A stretch of 64,000 nucleotides of DNA from Desertivirga xinjiangensis (GTDB lineage: Bacteria; Bacteroidota; Bacteroidia; Sphingobacteriales; Sphingobacteriaceae), in the NCBI RefSeq assembly GCF_024436435.1, contig NZ_JAFMZP010000004.1, positions 186,001 to 250,000 of the forward strand, written 5' to 3'. The position numbers and the translations under genes are program-made. Below the pieces are notes generated by a model. That model was not told the origin of the DNA, ran no database searches, and saw only the letters and a list, made by a program, of their open reading frames with translations. Positions 52,514 through 62,079 of this stretch are shown here, in pieces; the first letter of the stretch is position 1; every line of letters begins with the position of its first letter.

Positions 52514-52587
52514 TAGCGGGGAGCAGGATCGAACTGCCGACCTCAGGGTTATGAATCCTGCGCTCTAACCATCTGAGCTACCCCGCC
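52514..52587 (-). tRNA. tRNA-Met (anticodon CAT)
   Basis: The reverse strand folds into a full cloverleaf: acceptor GGCGGGG with CCCCGCT (terminal G-U), D arm GCTC/GAGC, anticodon loop TTCATAA, and T loop TTCGATC. The discriminator base is A and CCA is not encoded. The acceptor and anticodon stem lack the initiator pattern, so elongator Met is most likely; tRNA-Ile with a modified CAT anticodon is the alternative. The anticodon stem has one A-C mismatch. Confidence 0.93.
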
Positions 52588-52725
52588 GTCTTTAAGTTTT
52601 GTAAACTTCTTCCTTTTTCTAGCATTTTTTAACATGCTTTCCGAAAGGGTTTGCAAATATAGTTTAAATTACCTTTCTTTAAAAAAGAAATCTAAAAAAA
52701 CGCCTCGCTAGAGAAAAGGAACAGA

Positions 52726-53106
52726 ATGTCAGAAAAAAAGAAATTTAATTTAGAGTACGAGATCAAGTCATCGCCTAAAATTCTTTATAGTTTTTTAAAC
52801 GAGCCAAATGCTCTGGCTCAATGGTTTGCGGATGATGTATCTTATAGAGACCAGGTGTATACATTTGTTTGGGATGATGAAGAACATAAAGCGAAGCTTC
52901 TTTCAGCGAAGGAAAATAAATTAGTAAAATTTAAATGGCTGGAGGATGAGCCGCATTGCTATTTTGAAATGGAGGTGATCCAGGACGAGCTGACCAACGA
53001 TGTTGCACTTGCAATTACGGATTTCGCTCCTGAAGATGCGCTGGAAGAGCGGAAGCTGATCTGGGATAATCAAATTCAATACTTAATAAGTGTGCTCGGC
53101 GCTTAA
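52726..53106 (+). CDS. START-like domain protein
   Basis: This 126-residue soluble protein has the AHSA1/START-like pattern: FNLEYEIKSSPKILYSFLNEPNALAQWFADDV, a central sheet with YTFVWDDEEHKAKLL, and a closing helix KLIWDNQIQYLISVLG. The family is widespread and single-copy in Bacteroidota but has no known role. An AAAAGGA ribosome site lies just before the ATG. It precedes the LptF/G-type permease by 110 bases. Confidence 0.9.
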   Translation: MSEKKKFNLEYEIKSSPKILYSFLNEPNALAQWFADDVSYRDQVYTFVWDDEEHKAKLLSAKENKLVKFKWLEDEPHCYFEMEVIQDELTNDVALAITDFAPEDALEERKLIWDNQIQYLISVLGA

Positions 53107-53216
53107 AGATAATGTATGGTGAAAGTGCTCTGGTTTTTAATCGGAGCAAAGTCCTGCGAGGTGTATTTTGTTATTTCTATGAAATTCATAGCAAAAATTT
53201 TCTCTAAGTTTGCATA

Positions 53217-54650
53217 GTGAAGAAAGTCCATCTGCTGGTTATTAAGGCGTTTATTCGTCCTTTTATTGTTACCTTTTTCATCGTGATGTTCGTGTTGTTG
53301 ATGTTGTTTTTATTCAAATACATCGATGATCTTATCGGGAAGGGCTTTGAGTGGTATGTGATTTTGGAATTGATGTGGTATGCCTCAGCCACAAACGTAG
53401 CTATGGCTTTACCCCTGGCGATGTTATTATCTTCTATCATGACCTTCGGCAGTCTTGGCGAAAATTATGAGTTGGTGGCTATCAAAGCGGCCGGAATTTC
53501 TCTTCCTAAGGCAATGATGCCTTTAATAGTACTGGTATCCACATTAAGTGTTTCTGCCTTCTTGTTTTCAGATTACATGCTGCCGGTGGCAAATTTGAAA
53601 ATGGGGTCCTTGTTATGGGATGTAAGAAATCAAAAAACAGCCTTTCTGATTGAGGAAGGAGTTTTTAATAATAGTATCGATCGTTACGCCATTAAGGTTC
53701 AGAAAAAGGGTGAGGACGGACAAACACTACATAAGATCCTGATCTACGATCATAGTGCAACTAATGGAAACCTAACGGTGCTAATGGCCGATAGTGGTAA
53801 AATGTATAAAACCAGCGATGAAAGCTCTCTAGTTCTGAAATTACATAATGGTGCACGGTATGTTGAGGAATCGGGTGATAGAGTTTATAACCCTCGTCAG
53901 CGTTTTTACCGGTATCGTTTTAAGGAGACTGAGCAAAAGTTTGATCTGTCAGGCTTTAAAATGCAACGTACAGATGAAAACTTGTTTAAGAGTAATTATG
54001 CCATGCTTAACCTGAGGCAGTTGAACTATTATCGCGATTCAACGATGAAAAAAGCCGATAGTAATGCAACCACAGTGTTATCCGGCTTGCTGCCTATGTA
54101 CAGGCTTTCGTATTCTAATTTCAAGCTAAAAAATAATACTAAGGCAAAGGCTTATAAGGGGTCGATTCTTAAGACACTTCCTGAAGAATCGCATGGGCAG
54201 GCAATAAGTTATGCCCAGACCCAGGTAAGAACCCTGGCCGAAAATCTGAACCTTAAAGGTGAGGAACAAAGCACATTCGATAAAAGTGTCCGGCGGTATA
54301 TTGTGGAATATCACAGGAAATTCACTCTGGCTTTTTCGTGCCTGGTATTGTTCTTCATTGGTGCACCTTTAGGCGCTATCATCCGAAAAGGAGGATTAGG
54401 GCTGCCTGTGGTGGTATCGATCGTGTTTTTCCTGATATTTCATATCATTTCTACTATAAGTGAGAAATCGGCTCGTGAAGGCTCTGTCGACCCGGCGCTG
54501 GGGATGTGGATTGCTATCATCGTGCTTTCGCCACTCGGGGCATTTTTAACTTATAAAGCTGCGGCAGACTCTGTTCTTTTTGATGTAGACTATTACAAGC
54601 AATTGTTTCAGAAGTTATTTAGGCGATTTAAAAAAGTAAAGGCTAATTGA
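53217..54650 (+). CDS. LptF/LptG-family lipopolysaccharide export permease
   Basis: This 477-residue inner-membrane protein has six membrane segments: three before and three after a periplasmic beta-jelly-roll part (about 125-360). The N-terminal block IKAFIRPFIVTFFIVMFVLLM and the MTFGSLGENYELVAIKAAGIS segment are typical of LptF/LptG, which with LptB extract LPS from the inner membrane. The start is GTG at 53217. TAAGTTTG at 53205-53212 lies only 4 bases before it, so the message may be leaderless. Which of LptF or LptG it is cannot be decided. Confidence 0.93.
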   Translation: MKKVHLLVIKAFIRPFIVTFFIVMFVLLMLFLFKYIDDLIGKGFEWYVILELMWYASATNVAMALPLAMLLSSIMTFGSLGENYELVAIKAAGISLPKAMMPLIVLVSTLSVSAFLFSDYMLPVANLKMGSLLWDVRNQKTAFLIEEGVFNNSIDRYAIKVQKKGEDGQTLHKILIYDHSATNGNLTVLMADSGKMYKTSDESSLVLKLHNGARYVEESGDRVYNPRQRFYRYRFKETEQKFDLSGFKMQRTDENLFKSNYAMLNLRQLNYYRDSTMKKADSNATTVLSGLLPMYRLSYSNFKLKNNTKAKAYKGSILKTLPEESHGQAISYAQTQVRTLAENLNLKGEEQSTFDKSVRRYIVEYHRKFTLAFSCLVLFFIGAPLGAIIRKGGLGLPVVVSIVFFLIFHIISTISEKSAREGSVDPALGMWIAIIVLSPLGAFLTYKAAADSVLFDVDYYKQLFQKLFRRFKKVKAN

Positions 54651-54741
54651 TCTGAAGGATTCAGCGTTCCTGAATTTTTTTTAGGCCCTTATTATTTACC
54701 TTTCAATTATATACCGAGTCGGTTTCTACCTAAGATAAACG

Positions 54742-54749
54742 TAAATTTG
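54742..54749 (+). promoter_or_regulatory. -7 box of ribBA
   Basis: TAAATTTG matches TAnnTTTG and ends 7 bases before the ribBA ATG, leaving almost no 5' untranslated region. A weak TTTC at 54723-54726 is the nearest -33 candidate. Confidence 0.5.
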
Positions 54750-54756
54750 CGTTATA

Positions 54757-55971
54757 ATGAAAGTGAAGTTAAGTACAATAGAAGAAGCTATAGAAGAAAT
54801 CAAGGCTGGTAAGGTTATAATCGTGGTTGACGATGAAGATCGTGAAAACGAGGGTGACTTCCTTACTGCCGCTGCCAATGCTACACCAGAAGTGATTAAC
54901 TTCATGGCTACCCATGGCAAAGGCTTGATCTGCGCCCCGCTTACAGCAGAGCGCTGCGATGAGTTAAAACTTGATTTAATGGTTGGCAATAACACCGCCA
55001 CTCATGAAACTAATTTTACCATTTCCGTTGATCTTATTGGACATGGCTGTACTACCGGGATCTCTGCTTCTGACCGGTCTAAAACCGTGCTGGCATTAAT
55101 TGATCCGGCGACCAAACCGGAAGAGCTTGGACGTCCGGGACATATTTTCCCTTTGAGGGCTAAAGAAGGTGGAGTACTGCGCAGAGCAGGCCATACCGAA
55201 GCGGCAATTGACCTGGCAGCTCTGGCGGGGTTCGAACCGGCCGGCGTTATCGTTGAGATTATGAAGGAAGACGGTGAAATGGCCCGTCTTTATGATCTGA
55301 TAGAAATTGCAGAAAAGTTTAATATGAAAATCGTCTCTATCAGAGACCTGATTGCATACCGCTTACGTACCGAAAGTTTAATCAAAAAGGAAGTCGCCGT
55401 TAAGCTGCCTACCCAGTGGGGTGATTTTGAGATGGTTGCTTATACCCAGGTGGATACAGGAGATCATCACATTGCCCTGGTTAAGGGAAGTTGGGAGCCT
55501 GATGAACCGGTAATGGTACGTGTTCATAGTTCATGCATTACTGGTGATATTTTTGGATCCTGCCGTTGCGATTGCGGTCCTCAGCTGCATAAGGCGATGG
55601 AGATGATCGAAAAGGAAGGCAAAGGTGCTATCATTTATATGAACCAGGAGGGAAGGGGCATAGGGCTTATTAATAAGTTGCATGCTTACAATCTTCAGGA
55701 GAATGGATTTGATACGGTTGATGCTAATCTGCAGCTCGGATTTAAGATGGATCAACGTGACTATGGGATCGGTGCTCAGATCCTGAGAAGTTTGGGGATT
55801 ACCAAAATTCGCCTAATGTCGAATAATCCTACTAAACGGGCTGGCCTGGTTGGATATGATTTGGAGATTGTAGAGAATATTCCAATAGAAATAAGTTCAA
55901 ATGTTCATAATGAGTTGTATCTTAAGACAAAGAGGGATAGAATGGGACATTTGATTATGAAGGAGGATTAG
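54757..55971 (+). CDS. ribBA: Bifunctional 3,4-dihydroxy-2-butanone-4-phosphate synthase / GTP cyclohydrolase II
   Basis: This 404-residue enzyme catalyses two early riboflavin steps. The N-terminal RibB half (about 1-205) has [12 protein letters not shown] and [14 protein letters not shown]. The C-terminal RibA half (about 206-404) has the zinc cysteines in [16 protein letters not shown] in [13 protein letters not shown], and [13 protein letters not shown]. The length is normal. No FMN riboswitch is seen and there is almost no leader. Other riboflavin genes are not adjacent. It converges with the TamB gene across a 525-base gap filled with palindromic repeats. Confidence 0.96.
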   Translation: MKVKLSTIEEAIEEIKAGKVIIVVDDEDRENEGDFLTAAANATPEVINFMATHGKGLICAPLTAERCDELKLDLMVGNNTATHETNFTISVDLIGHGCTTGISASDRSKTVLALIDPATKPEELGRPGHIFPLRAKEGGVLRRAGHTEAAIDLAALAGFEPAGVIVEIMKEDGEMARLYDLIEIAEKFNMKIVSIRDLIAYRLRTESLIKKEVAVKLPTQWGDFEMVAYTQVDTGDHHIALVKGSWEPDEPVMVRVHSSCITGDIFGSCRCDCGPQLHKAMEMIEKEGKGAIIYMNQEGRGIGLINKLHAYNLQENGFDTVDANLQLGFKMDQRDYGIGAQILRSLGITKIRLMSNNPTKRAGLVGYDLEIVENIPIEISSNVHNELYLKTKRDRMGHLIMKED

Positions 55972-55986
55972 CATATTATCTGATTA

Positions 55987-56437
55987 GCACACGCGGCACG
56001 CGTACGCTAGCATACGTCGATCTGCAAGCATACGTCGCTGGTGCACGTTCAATGTCGTTATTTAAGCTTTTGTCTGTCCTTAGGAGTTCCGGAGGAGCTC
56101 TAAGGATTCAGAAATAAAAAGGAGTCTCGGACTCCGTTAAAGCGCTATACAAAACGCCTAAGGAGTCAGAGACTCTCTTTTATTGATCCTTAGTCCCTGG
56201 CGCTTAAGCCCCGGCTACAGACTAAGGCCAGCGCCGGGATCAAAGTCTGAAGTAGATTAAGAGCCTGGTGCAGGTTGTCATGCCGAATTATTTCGGCATC
56301 TCTTGAATTATGCTTGAAGGGCATGCTTAGGCAAGAGGTCCTGAAACAAGTTCAGGATGACCAAGGAATGAATTCTGTACGGAAAAACCGAAATTTTGAA
56401 GCCTGGCCGTATGCTGGCGCACGTGTGCCGCGTGTGC
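55987..56437. repeat. Element B palindrome split by about 390 bases of nested repeats
   Basis: The left arm (55987-56016) and right arm (56408-56437) are 30-base inverted copies matching at 27 positions and belong to the same family as 25282-25351. Between them lie a degenerate right-arm-like segment with two GCATACGTCG repeats (about 56010-56050), TCCTTAG/CTAAGGA and GGAGTC/GACTCC hairpins, a CCTTAGTC/GACTAAGG stem (about 56180-56230), and element A copy 2. No gene is present in 55972-56496. Confidence 0.7.
56277..56361. repeat. Dispersed palindromic element A, copy 2 (inverted)
   Basis: This is the reverse-orientation match to 52116-52205, ending in GTCAT/ATGAC with the same internal CCGAA/TTCGG and TCCTGAA/TTCAGGA hairpins. 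The middle differs between copies while the hairpins are kept, which points to selection or recent spread of the folded form. Confidence 0.85.
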
Positions 56438-56496
56438 CTGAACTGTTTTAATTTCTATGAACAGGGCTTCATTAACGCTTGATCCTCTGAAATAAG

Positions 56497-59400
56497 CTAC
56501 CGTCCCGACTCTCTGTTTGGTGGCGGAGGGGTTGGTGCTGTTGGTGTGGGTGTTGTAGTTGGGATACCAGGTGACAGTGGCGGATCATCTGAACGCCTGC
56601 GCTCATGCCGGCGCTGTCTGTTGATCAGGGCCCGAAGAAATTCTCCGAAAGTATCAAAGTCTTTGCGGTAAACCAAACCTATGGCATTTACATAATCTTC
56701 CTGGTTCTGTGCCAGGGTTAACACGCTGCGGTTGTTCAGTTTATTCGACACTCTTGCAGTAAGACTACCGTCCTTTTTTATCAGGTAAGAGGCCTCTATA
56801 TCACGGGCAATAGCATTGCCACCGAGTACGTTGAAGTCATTGAGGTCGTTCCCTGTAACACGCCGGTCGCTTAGACCTCCCGTAAGGATCAGGCGGTTGT
56901 TAAAGAAACGGCCCGATAAGCCGAAGTCGTTCAGGGACCTGAAGTTAATATCCACTGTTTTCAGGTTAAGCGATTGTGCAATGATCGAATTGAGCTGGTT
57001 GAAAATAAGTTCAGAACCGGCGCTGGTTATCGTTTGCGTTGCTGCCGATGAGAGACCTGTATTTGCAGTAAACGTCCGCCTTACAATAAGACTGATCGCC
57101 TGTGTGTTTTTATTGTCCTGGTTGCTGAAATAATTCTGCAAATCGTCCTTAATATAGGTGTCTGCAGGGAAGTTGATGTCAAAAACGATGTCCGGTTGCG
57201 TAAGTTTCCCGCTCAGGTTTATGATGGCTTCCACCTGCTGGATGGATTGCTGCTCTGCATTTCTTCCTGCGGCTATATACAGGTCTCGGAGGCTGGTACG
57301 TACTCCATAAACCGCTTTAAGATTGATCTGAGCATCGGCCGGATCCCCTGTCCAGCGAATAGAGCCACCCTGGCTGATGTCGAATTCCTTATTGATATAA
57401 TCCTGAGCCGTAAACACGAATTTCCCGCTGGATATCAAATAGTCTCCCCGCATTTCAAAGTCGCCGGCACTGGTGATCTTAAGGCTGAGCTGCTCCGCTG
57501 TACCACGACCGTTTAGCTTCCCAAGATCAGTGATGATATTTACCTGGGAGGCCTCATCAACTTTCAGGTCAAAGTTCATCACCAGACCGCTGAATGTAGG
57601 CAACCTGGTAGGCGTGATGCTTGAATCTTTCGCTACAAAAGTGATGAAATTGCTGTTGCCGATCCTCTCTGACGCATTCAAAGGAATATTGAAAACAGTA
57701 CCTTCTTCTGTTTTTGCATTGATATCGATCCGCATATTATTAGTGGGGCCCCTGAACCGGAAAGTGCCGGTGCCGAAAGCCGTTCCATAATATACAGGAT
57801 TGTCTTTGGCGGTTGTATTGAGGGCAAGGAATCGCGTAGCGCGCAGGGTTACATCAATTTCAGGTACTTTAGGGTTAGTCATATCCACACTTCCTGAAGC
57901 TGTTGCTTTGTTGCCGTAGATGTCTGTTAGCTCAAGGTCGTTCAATTTGATCACACTATTATCTACGGTGACATCATCATTGATCCGATAGGGTGTTTTC
58001 AGATAATTTATGGTGAGACCCGTATTGATCAGGCTAGCACCGCCATTTATCTTCGGATTTAAGGGTGTACCTGTCAGTTTTAGCTGTGCTGAGACATTTC
58101 CTGAAAGGTTCGACACAAGGTTTTTTATAAAGGGCTGGAAGATGATCACTTCCCCATTATTCATAACCAGGTCTATATCCAGTTTATTGCTCACTGAGTT
58201 GGCGTTATAGGTTCCAGATGCAAACAGGGTTTCAATACCCTGCTTCAAGATGTTCATCTCCACATCTACAAGCTTCGTCTCATTGTCCAGATTTGCCGTT
58301 AGCATCACATCTCCAATTGTGGTGTTGTTCATGGTCAGGGAGTCAATCTTAATGTCGGACTCCATCTTGGTTTTTTTTGTGATTGAAGAGATCGCCAGCG
58401 CTCCGTTTAGTTCACCCGACAAAGAAATCCCTGCACTCGAGGTTACAGGGTTGAATGTGGCTAACTTGAACTGTTTGAAGTTGGCATATAAGATATCTTT
58501 GGGATCTGGTGAGATCACTCCATCGAGCGTTAATAATTGGTTATCCCTGAACAGTTCGAAGTTTTCAATGAAGACCTTTCCCTGATCAAATTTAAACTTT
58601 ACTTGCTCCTGGATGCGCCAAATTTCGTGATTGATCACCACATCCGACGGCAGAACCGATAAACGGGCGGCTGTATCGGTAGCAAATTCAACCAGACCGT
58701 TTAAATCGAGCTGGTTAGTAGCGTCTTTATCCGATAGCTTAACGTTCAGCGACAGGCTGTCGTTTTGAAGGATGTTGGCGATGTTTATGTTCTGGATATA
58801 GAGTTTATCGGTAATATCTACCCTATCGGCAGTTAAAAACAGGTTTAAGGCCGAAGGGCTTGTAGACTCATCGATAATGAGGTTATTTATCCGTATTTTC
58901 TTAAATTCAATCAAAGGACTGGAGCCATTCAGTGTAGCCGTATTTTCCGCAGAAATGAACCTTCCGTTAAATACAGCACCTTCGGGTACCTTCAGTTCGG
59001 GAAGCAGAAAGAGAGCTATCGGCTCAAAATATTTAACTTTTAAACTGAACTCAAAATCCTGAGCCCCAAAAGGCACTGTTTTAAGTTTGAGAGATGGCAG
59101 ATATTGATTGACAACAGATTTAAAATAGGATGGCAGCGTGGCCAGATCGTAATTGCCGAGTAAGCTGGCATCCAGTATATCTGACTTAATGGTTAAAGAC
59201 CTGGAAGTTCCCACCCCGCTTGCCGTGAGGTATACTGAATCGACAACAATTGAGTTCTCAGGCCTGGATAAACGGATCCTGTTTATCTCGAAGTGTCCCT
59301 GAATATTATTTAGATTGTTGCCGGTAAAATTTGTTCTCAGATCGGCATCCAGTTGTATGGTGTCTTTTGTGAAACCCAGCTTATGAAGCCGGGTATTTTT

Positions 59401-60960
59401 CAGGCTTGCTACGAAGTTGTATTCAGGCGTCTGTTTACGGATGTTTATACTGCCATCGAAGTCCAGATGGATATTACGATCCTTAATGTCAACCTGTCCA
59501 AGGAAGATGCTCTCATGAAAAGAGCCGTTAATGCTGATGTTACTGTACCGGTATCCTCTAAAATCGACGTAAGCGGCCTCAGCTTTTATTTCTTCGTTCA
59601 GGTCCTTAAAAGAGAAGCCACGGCCTTTTATCTGGGCAGACAAGGTTGCACGCCCCAGATCCTTTCTGTCAAGCAATTCCCGAAGGTTAAAATCATAGGC
59701 CTTGACAATGCCGGAATAAGTTGGCGTGCCCTGCAGGTTCATATTGAGATCTGAGTACACCCGTCCGAGCGCAGTTTTCAATTCTCCCCTGGCGCTAAAG
59801 TCTTTTACGAGGCCTTTGAAATTCCCTTTGAAACTAATGTTACCAAACTTTTCTGCTATTGGAGGGATCTTTTGGCTTTTGCCTGTAATCGCCCTGGCAA
59901 GAAATTCAACATCTTTTTTATTACTATGTAATTGCTCAAAACGCAGGTCCATCCGGGTCTGGTTGATTGCTGGCAATCCTTTTATGTCAAAGTTTCCTTT
60001 TAGGTAAGTTGCTTGTCCCGCCCTGGCAGAGAAGTTCCTGGCTTTAATATCCCTGAGGTATCCACTAACTGTTCCATCTAAACGAATATCCAGGTTCATC
60101 TTTCGTGTAGCGTCAGCAAAAAACGAAATATCTTTTGAATGAAGCTTCGACCTTTTAAGGTTTAACTTTACGTAGACTTTTGAGGTAAACTGTTTGAAAT
60201 CCGAGAACTTTGAATATTTTAACAGCAGATAGTTACTAAGTGAGGAACGCGGGGTTTCCAGCAGCAGGTTTTTGAACTCCATTTTATTGGTGTCTATAAT
60301 CGCGTCTGTGCTAAGGTTATTTAGCGTAAATCCACTCTTTTCCTTAAACTGCAACTGGTTTATGCGGGCTTTAAACAGGTGATTTTTGGTATCTACGTTC
60401 TGTATGGTGGTGCTGAGATTATTTAGATCCAGATCATCGAAATTAATTCGCTGTAAAGCATTATTCCGGTTAAAGTTGCGGTACTTGAAAGAGATATGAT
60501 TTAAAACCACTTTATCAATGGTTATGTTGAAGGGCTTCTTTTTAACTTTAGGCGCAGGAGATTTTGGCGTAAAATAATCTACAATGAACTGCAGGTTAGT
60601 GCCCCCTTGTTTATAGCTTTTTAGATAAAATTTTCCGCTATCCAGCTGAAGGCTGGAAATCCCAATCCTTTTCTGCTTTATGTTGAACACATTCAGATCA
60701 ACGGCAAATTCAGGTGAATACAACAAAGTATCCTTATCGAGATCCTGTACATACAAGCCCTCGAGCACCAACGACTTGAAAGGCTTAATATAAAGACTCT
60801 TTATTTCAATGGTTGTGTGGAGCTCATCAGATAAATATCTGGCAGCTTTTTTGGCTATATAGGTTTGTACCGGCTTTAACTGCAATGAAAATATAAAAGC
60901 AGCAGCCAAAAGAATGACTGCTGCTAATGTCCAAAGAGTTATTTTAAGTACTTTTTTAAT
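56497..60960 (-). CDS. TamB-like translocation/assembly protein (DUF490), probable ATT or TTG start
   Basis: This very large envelope protein has one N-terminal membrane helix, a long AsmA/TamB-like beta-taco region of repeating strands and a TamB C-terminal domain (about 1100-1400, with FRGPTNNMRIDINAKTEEG and FDINFPADTYIKDDLQNYF). It ends in a Pro/Thr-rich, Arg-rich tail. TamB-type proteins bridge inner and outer membranes and move lipids or assist assembly. No ATG or GTG exists between the upstream stop and the membrane helix. A TTG at 60909 would cut the helix in half, while ATT at 60960 gives an intact MKKVLKITLW-type start, so that is preferred. It diverges from tsaD by 45 bases. Confidence 0.88.
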   Translation of the reverse strand: MKKVLKITLWTLAAVILLAAAFIFSLQLKPVQTYIAKKAARYLSDELHTTIEIKSLYIKPFKSLVLEGLYVQDLDKDTLLYSPEFAVDLNVFNIKQKRIGISSLQLDSGKFYLKSYKQGGTNLQFIVDYFTPKSPAPKVKKKPFNITIDKVVLNHISFKYRNFNRNNALQRINFDDLDLNNLSTTIQNVDTKNHLFKARINQLQFKEKSGFTLNNLSTDAIIDTNKMEFKNLLLETPRSSLSNYLLLKYSKFSDFKQFTSKVYVKLNLKRSKLHSKDISFFADATRKMNLDIRLDGTVSGYLRDIKARNFSARAGQATYLKGNFDIKGLPAINQTRMDLRFEQLHSNKKDVEFLARAITGKSQKIPPIAEKFGNISFKGNFKGLVKDFSARGELKTALGRVYSDLNMNLQGTPTYSGIVKAYDFNLRELLDRKDLGRATLSAQIKGRGFSFKDLNEEIKAEAAYVDFRGYRYSNISINGSFHESIFLGQVDIKDRNIHLDFDGSINIRKQTPEYNFVASLKNTRLHKLGFTKDTIQLDADLRTNFTGNNLNNIQGHFEINRIRLSRPENSIVVDSVYLTASGVGTSRSLTIKSDILDASLLGNYDLATLPSYFKSVVNQYLPSLKLKTVPFGAQDFEFSLKVKYFEPIALFLLPELKVPEGAVFNGRFISAENTATLNGSSPLIEFKKIRINNLIIDESTSPSALNLFLTADRVDITDKLYIQNINIANILQNDSLSLNVKLSDKDATNQLDLNGLVEFATDTAARLSVLPSDVVINHEIWRIQEQVKFKFDQGKVFIENFELFRDNQLLTLDGVISPDPKDILYANFKQFKLATFNPVTSSAGISLSGELNGALAISSITKKTKMESDIKIDSLTMNNTTIGDVMLTANLDNETKLVDVEMNILKQGIETLFASGTYNANSVSNKLDIDLVMNNGEVIIFQPFIKNLVSNLSGNVSAQLKLTGTPLNPKINGGASLINTGLTINYLKTPYRINDDVTVDNSVIKLNDLELTDIYGNKATASGSVDMTNPKVPEIDVTLRATRFLALNTTAKDNPVYYGTAFGTGTFRFRGPTNNMRIDINAKTEEGTVFNIPLNASERIGNSNFITFVAKDSSITPTRLPTFSGLVMNFDLKVDEASQVNIITDLGKLNGRGTAEQLSLKITSAGDFEMRGDYLISSGKFVFTAQDYINKEFDISQGGSIRWTGDPADAQINLKAVYGVRTSLRDLYIAAGRNAEQQSIQQVEAIINLSGKLTQPDIVFDINFPADTYIKDDLQNYFSNQDNKNTQAISLIVRRTFTANTGLSSAATQTITSAGSELIFNQLNSIIAQSLNLKTVDINFRSLNDFGLSGRFFNNRLILTGGLSDRRVTGNDLNDFNVLGGNAIARDIEASYLIKKDGSLTARVSNKLNNRSVLTLAQNQEDYVNAIGLVYRKDFDTFGEFLRALINRQRRHERRRSDDPPLSPGIPTTTPTPTAPTPPPPNRESGR

Positions 60961-61005
60961 AGTTTTGTATTTTAAACAGTTTAAACAAAATTATACATAT
61001 CCGGT

Positions 61006-62034
61006 TTGGCAACAATTCTCGCTATCGAATCTTCATGTGATGAAACCTCCGCTGCTATATGTAAAGACGGCAAAATGCTGTCAAATATTATAGCTACCCA
61101 GGCGGTTCACCAAAAATATGGAGGCGTTGTCCCTGAGCTGGCCTCGCGGGCCCATCAGCAACATATTATTCCCGTTGTCGAAGATGCTATAATATCAGCA
61201 AAAATAAGCAAAAAAGACATTGATGCGGTAGCTTTTACGCGCGGACCGGGCTTACTTGGCGCTTTATTGGTAGGAACTTCATTTGCGAAGTCATTTGCAT
61301 TTGCCCGGAACATCCCATTAATAGATGTAAACCATATGCAGGCTCACATTCTTGCCCATTTTATACCGCCTGCCAATCCGCTGGAACAGCCGGAATGGGC
61401 TGCCCCTGAGTTTCCTTTTCTCTGCTTAACGGTTTCGGGTGGACACACGCAGATCGTTCTTGTGAAGGACTATTTCGATATGGAAATTGTTGGGCAAACC
61501 ATGGACGATGCTGCCGGGGAAGCTTTTGATAAAACTGCAAAAATTCTGGGATTGCCGTATCCGGGTGGGCCTTTGATTGATAAATATGCGAAAGAAGGTA
61601 ATCCCCAGGCATTTCAGTTCCCTGAGCCACAAATACCGGGACTTGATTTTAGCTTCAGCGGCTTGAAAACTTCCATTCTTTATTTTGTGCGTGACAAGAA
61701 GAAGGAGGACCCGGATTTTCTTGAAAAAAATATGGCAGATATCTGTGCTTCTGTTCAGAGCCGGATCATTACGATCTTGCTGGCCAAGGTAAAACGGGCA
61801 GCCAAAGAATTCCGTGTAAATAATATTGCTATCGCCGGTGGGGTATCAGCAAACTCCGGTCTTCGTGGGGCTTTACAAGATATGGCCGGAAAGCAAAATT
61901 GGAAAGTATTTATTCCACCCTTCCAATATTGTACAGATAATGCCGGAATGATCGCTATTGCCGGTTATCACAAATTTCTTAAAGGCGACTTTGTAGGCCA
62001 GGACGTAGCACCCCTGGCACGAATGGTTTTTTAA
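61006..62034 (+). CDS. tsaD: tRNA N6-threonylcarbamoyladenosine synthase subunit TsaD
   Basis: This 342-residue ASKHA-fold enzyme transfers threonylcarbamoyl to A37 of ANN-decoding tRNAs with TsaB and TsaE. The start motif ILAIESSCDETSAAI is intact. The metal-binding histidines are in VNHMQAHI (HMEGH in many homologues), with SGGHTQIV, DDAAGEAFDK and AGGVSANSGLR as nucleotide contacts. The start is TTG at 61006, since no ATG is available before the conserved N-terminus. It diverges from the TamB gene. Confidence 0.97.
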   Translation: MATILAIESSCDETSAAICKDGKMLSNIIATQAVHQKYGGVVPELASRAHQQHIIPVVEDAIISAKISKKDIDAVAFTRGPGLLGALLVGTSFAKSFAFARNIPLIDVNHMQAHILAHFIPPANPLEQPEWAAPEFPFLCLTVSGGHTQIVLVKDYFDMEIVGQTMDDAAGEAFDKTAKILGLPYPGGPLIDKYAKEGNPQAFQFPEPQIPGLDFSFSGLKTSILYFVRDKKKEDPDFLEKNMADICASVQSRIITILLAKVKRAAKEFRVNNIAIAGGVSANSGLRGALQDMAGKQNWKVFIPPFQYCTDNAGMIAIAGYHKFLKGDFVGQDVAPLARMVF

Positions 62035-62079
62035 GAATATTTAAATGATTTTTAAATCAGTATACTTTCTATATTTTAT

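Noticed and set aside
54651-54756. FMN riboswitch before ribBA
   Set aside because: The gap is only 106 bases, lacks the conserved RFN element segments, and the promoter box lies directly before the start codon.
57473-59754. Several forward frames of 60-133 codons opposite the TamB gene
   Set aside because: They are antisense shadows of a strongly coding reverse frame, with no start context or family match.
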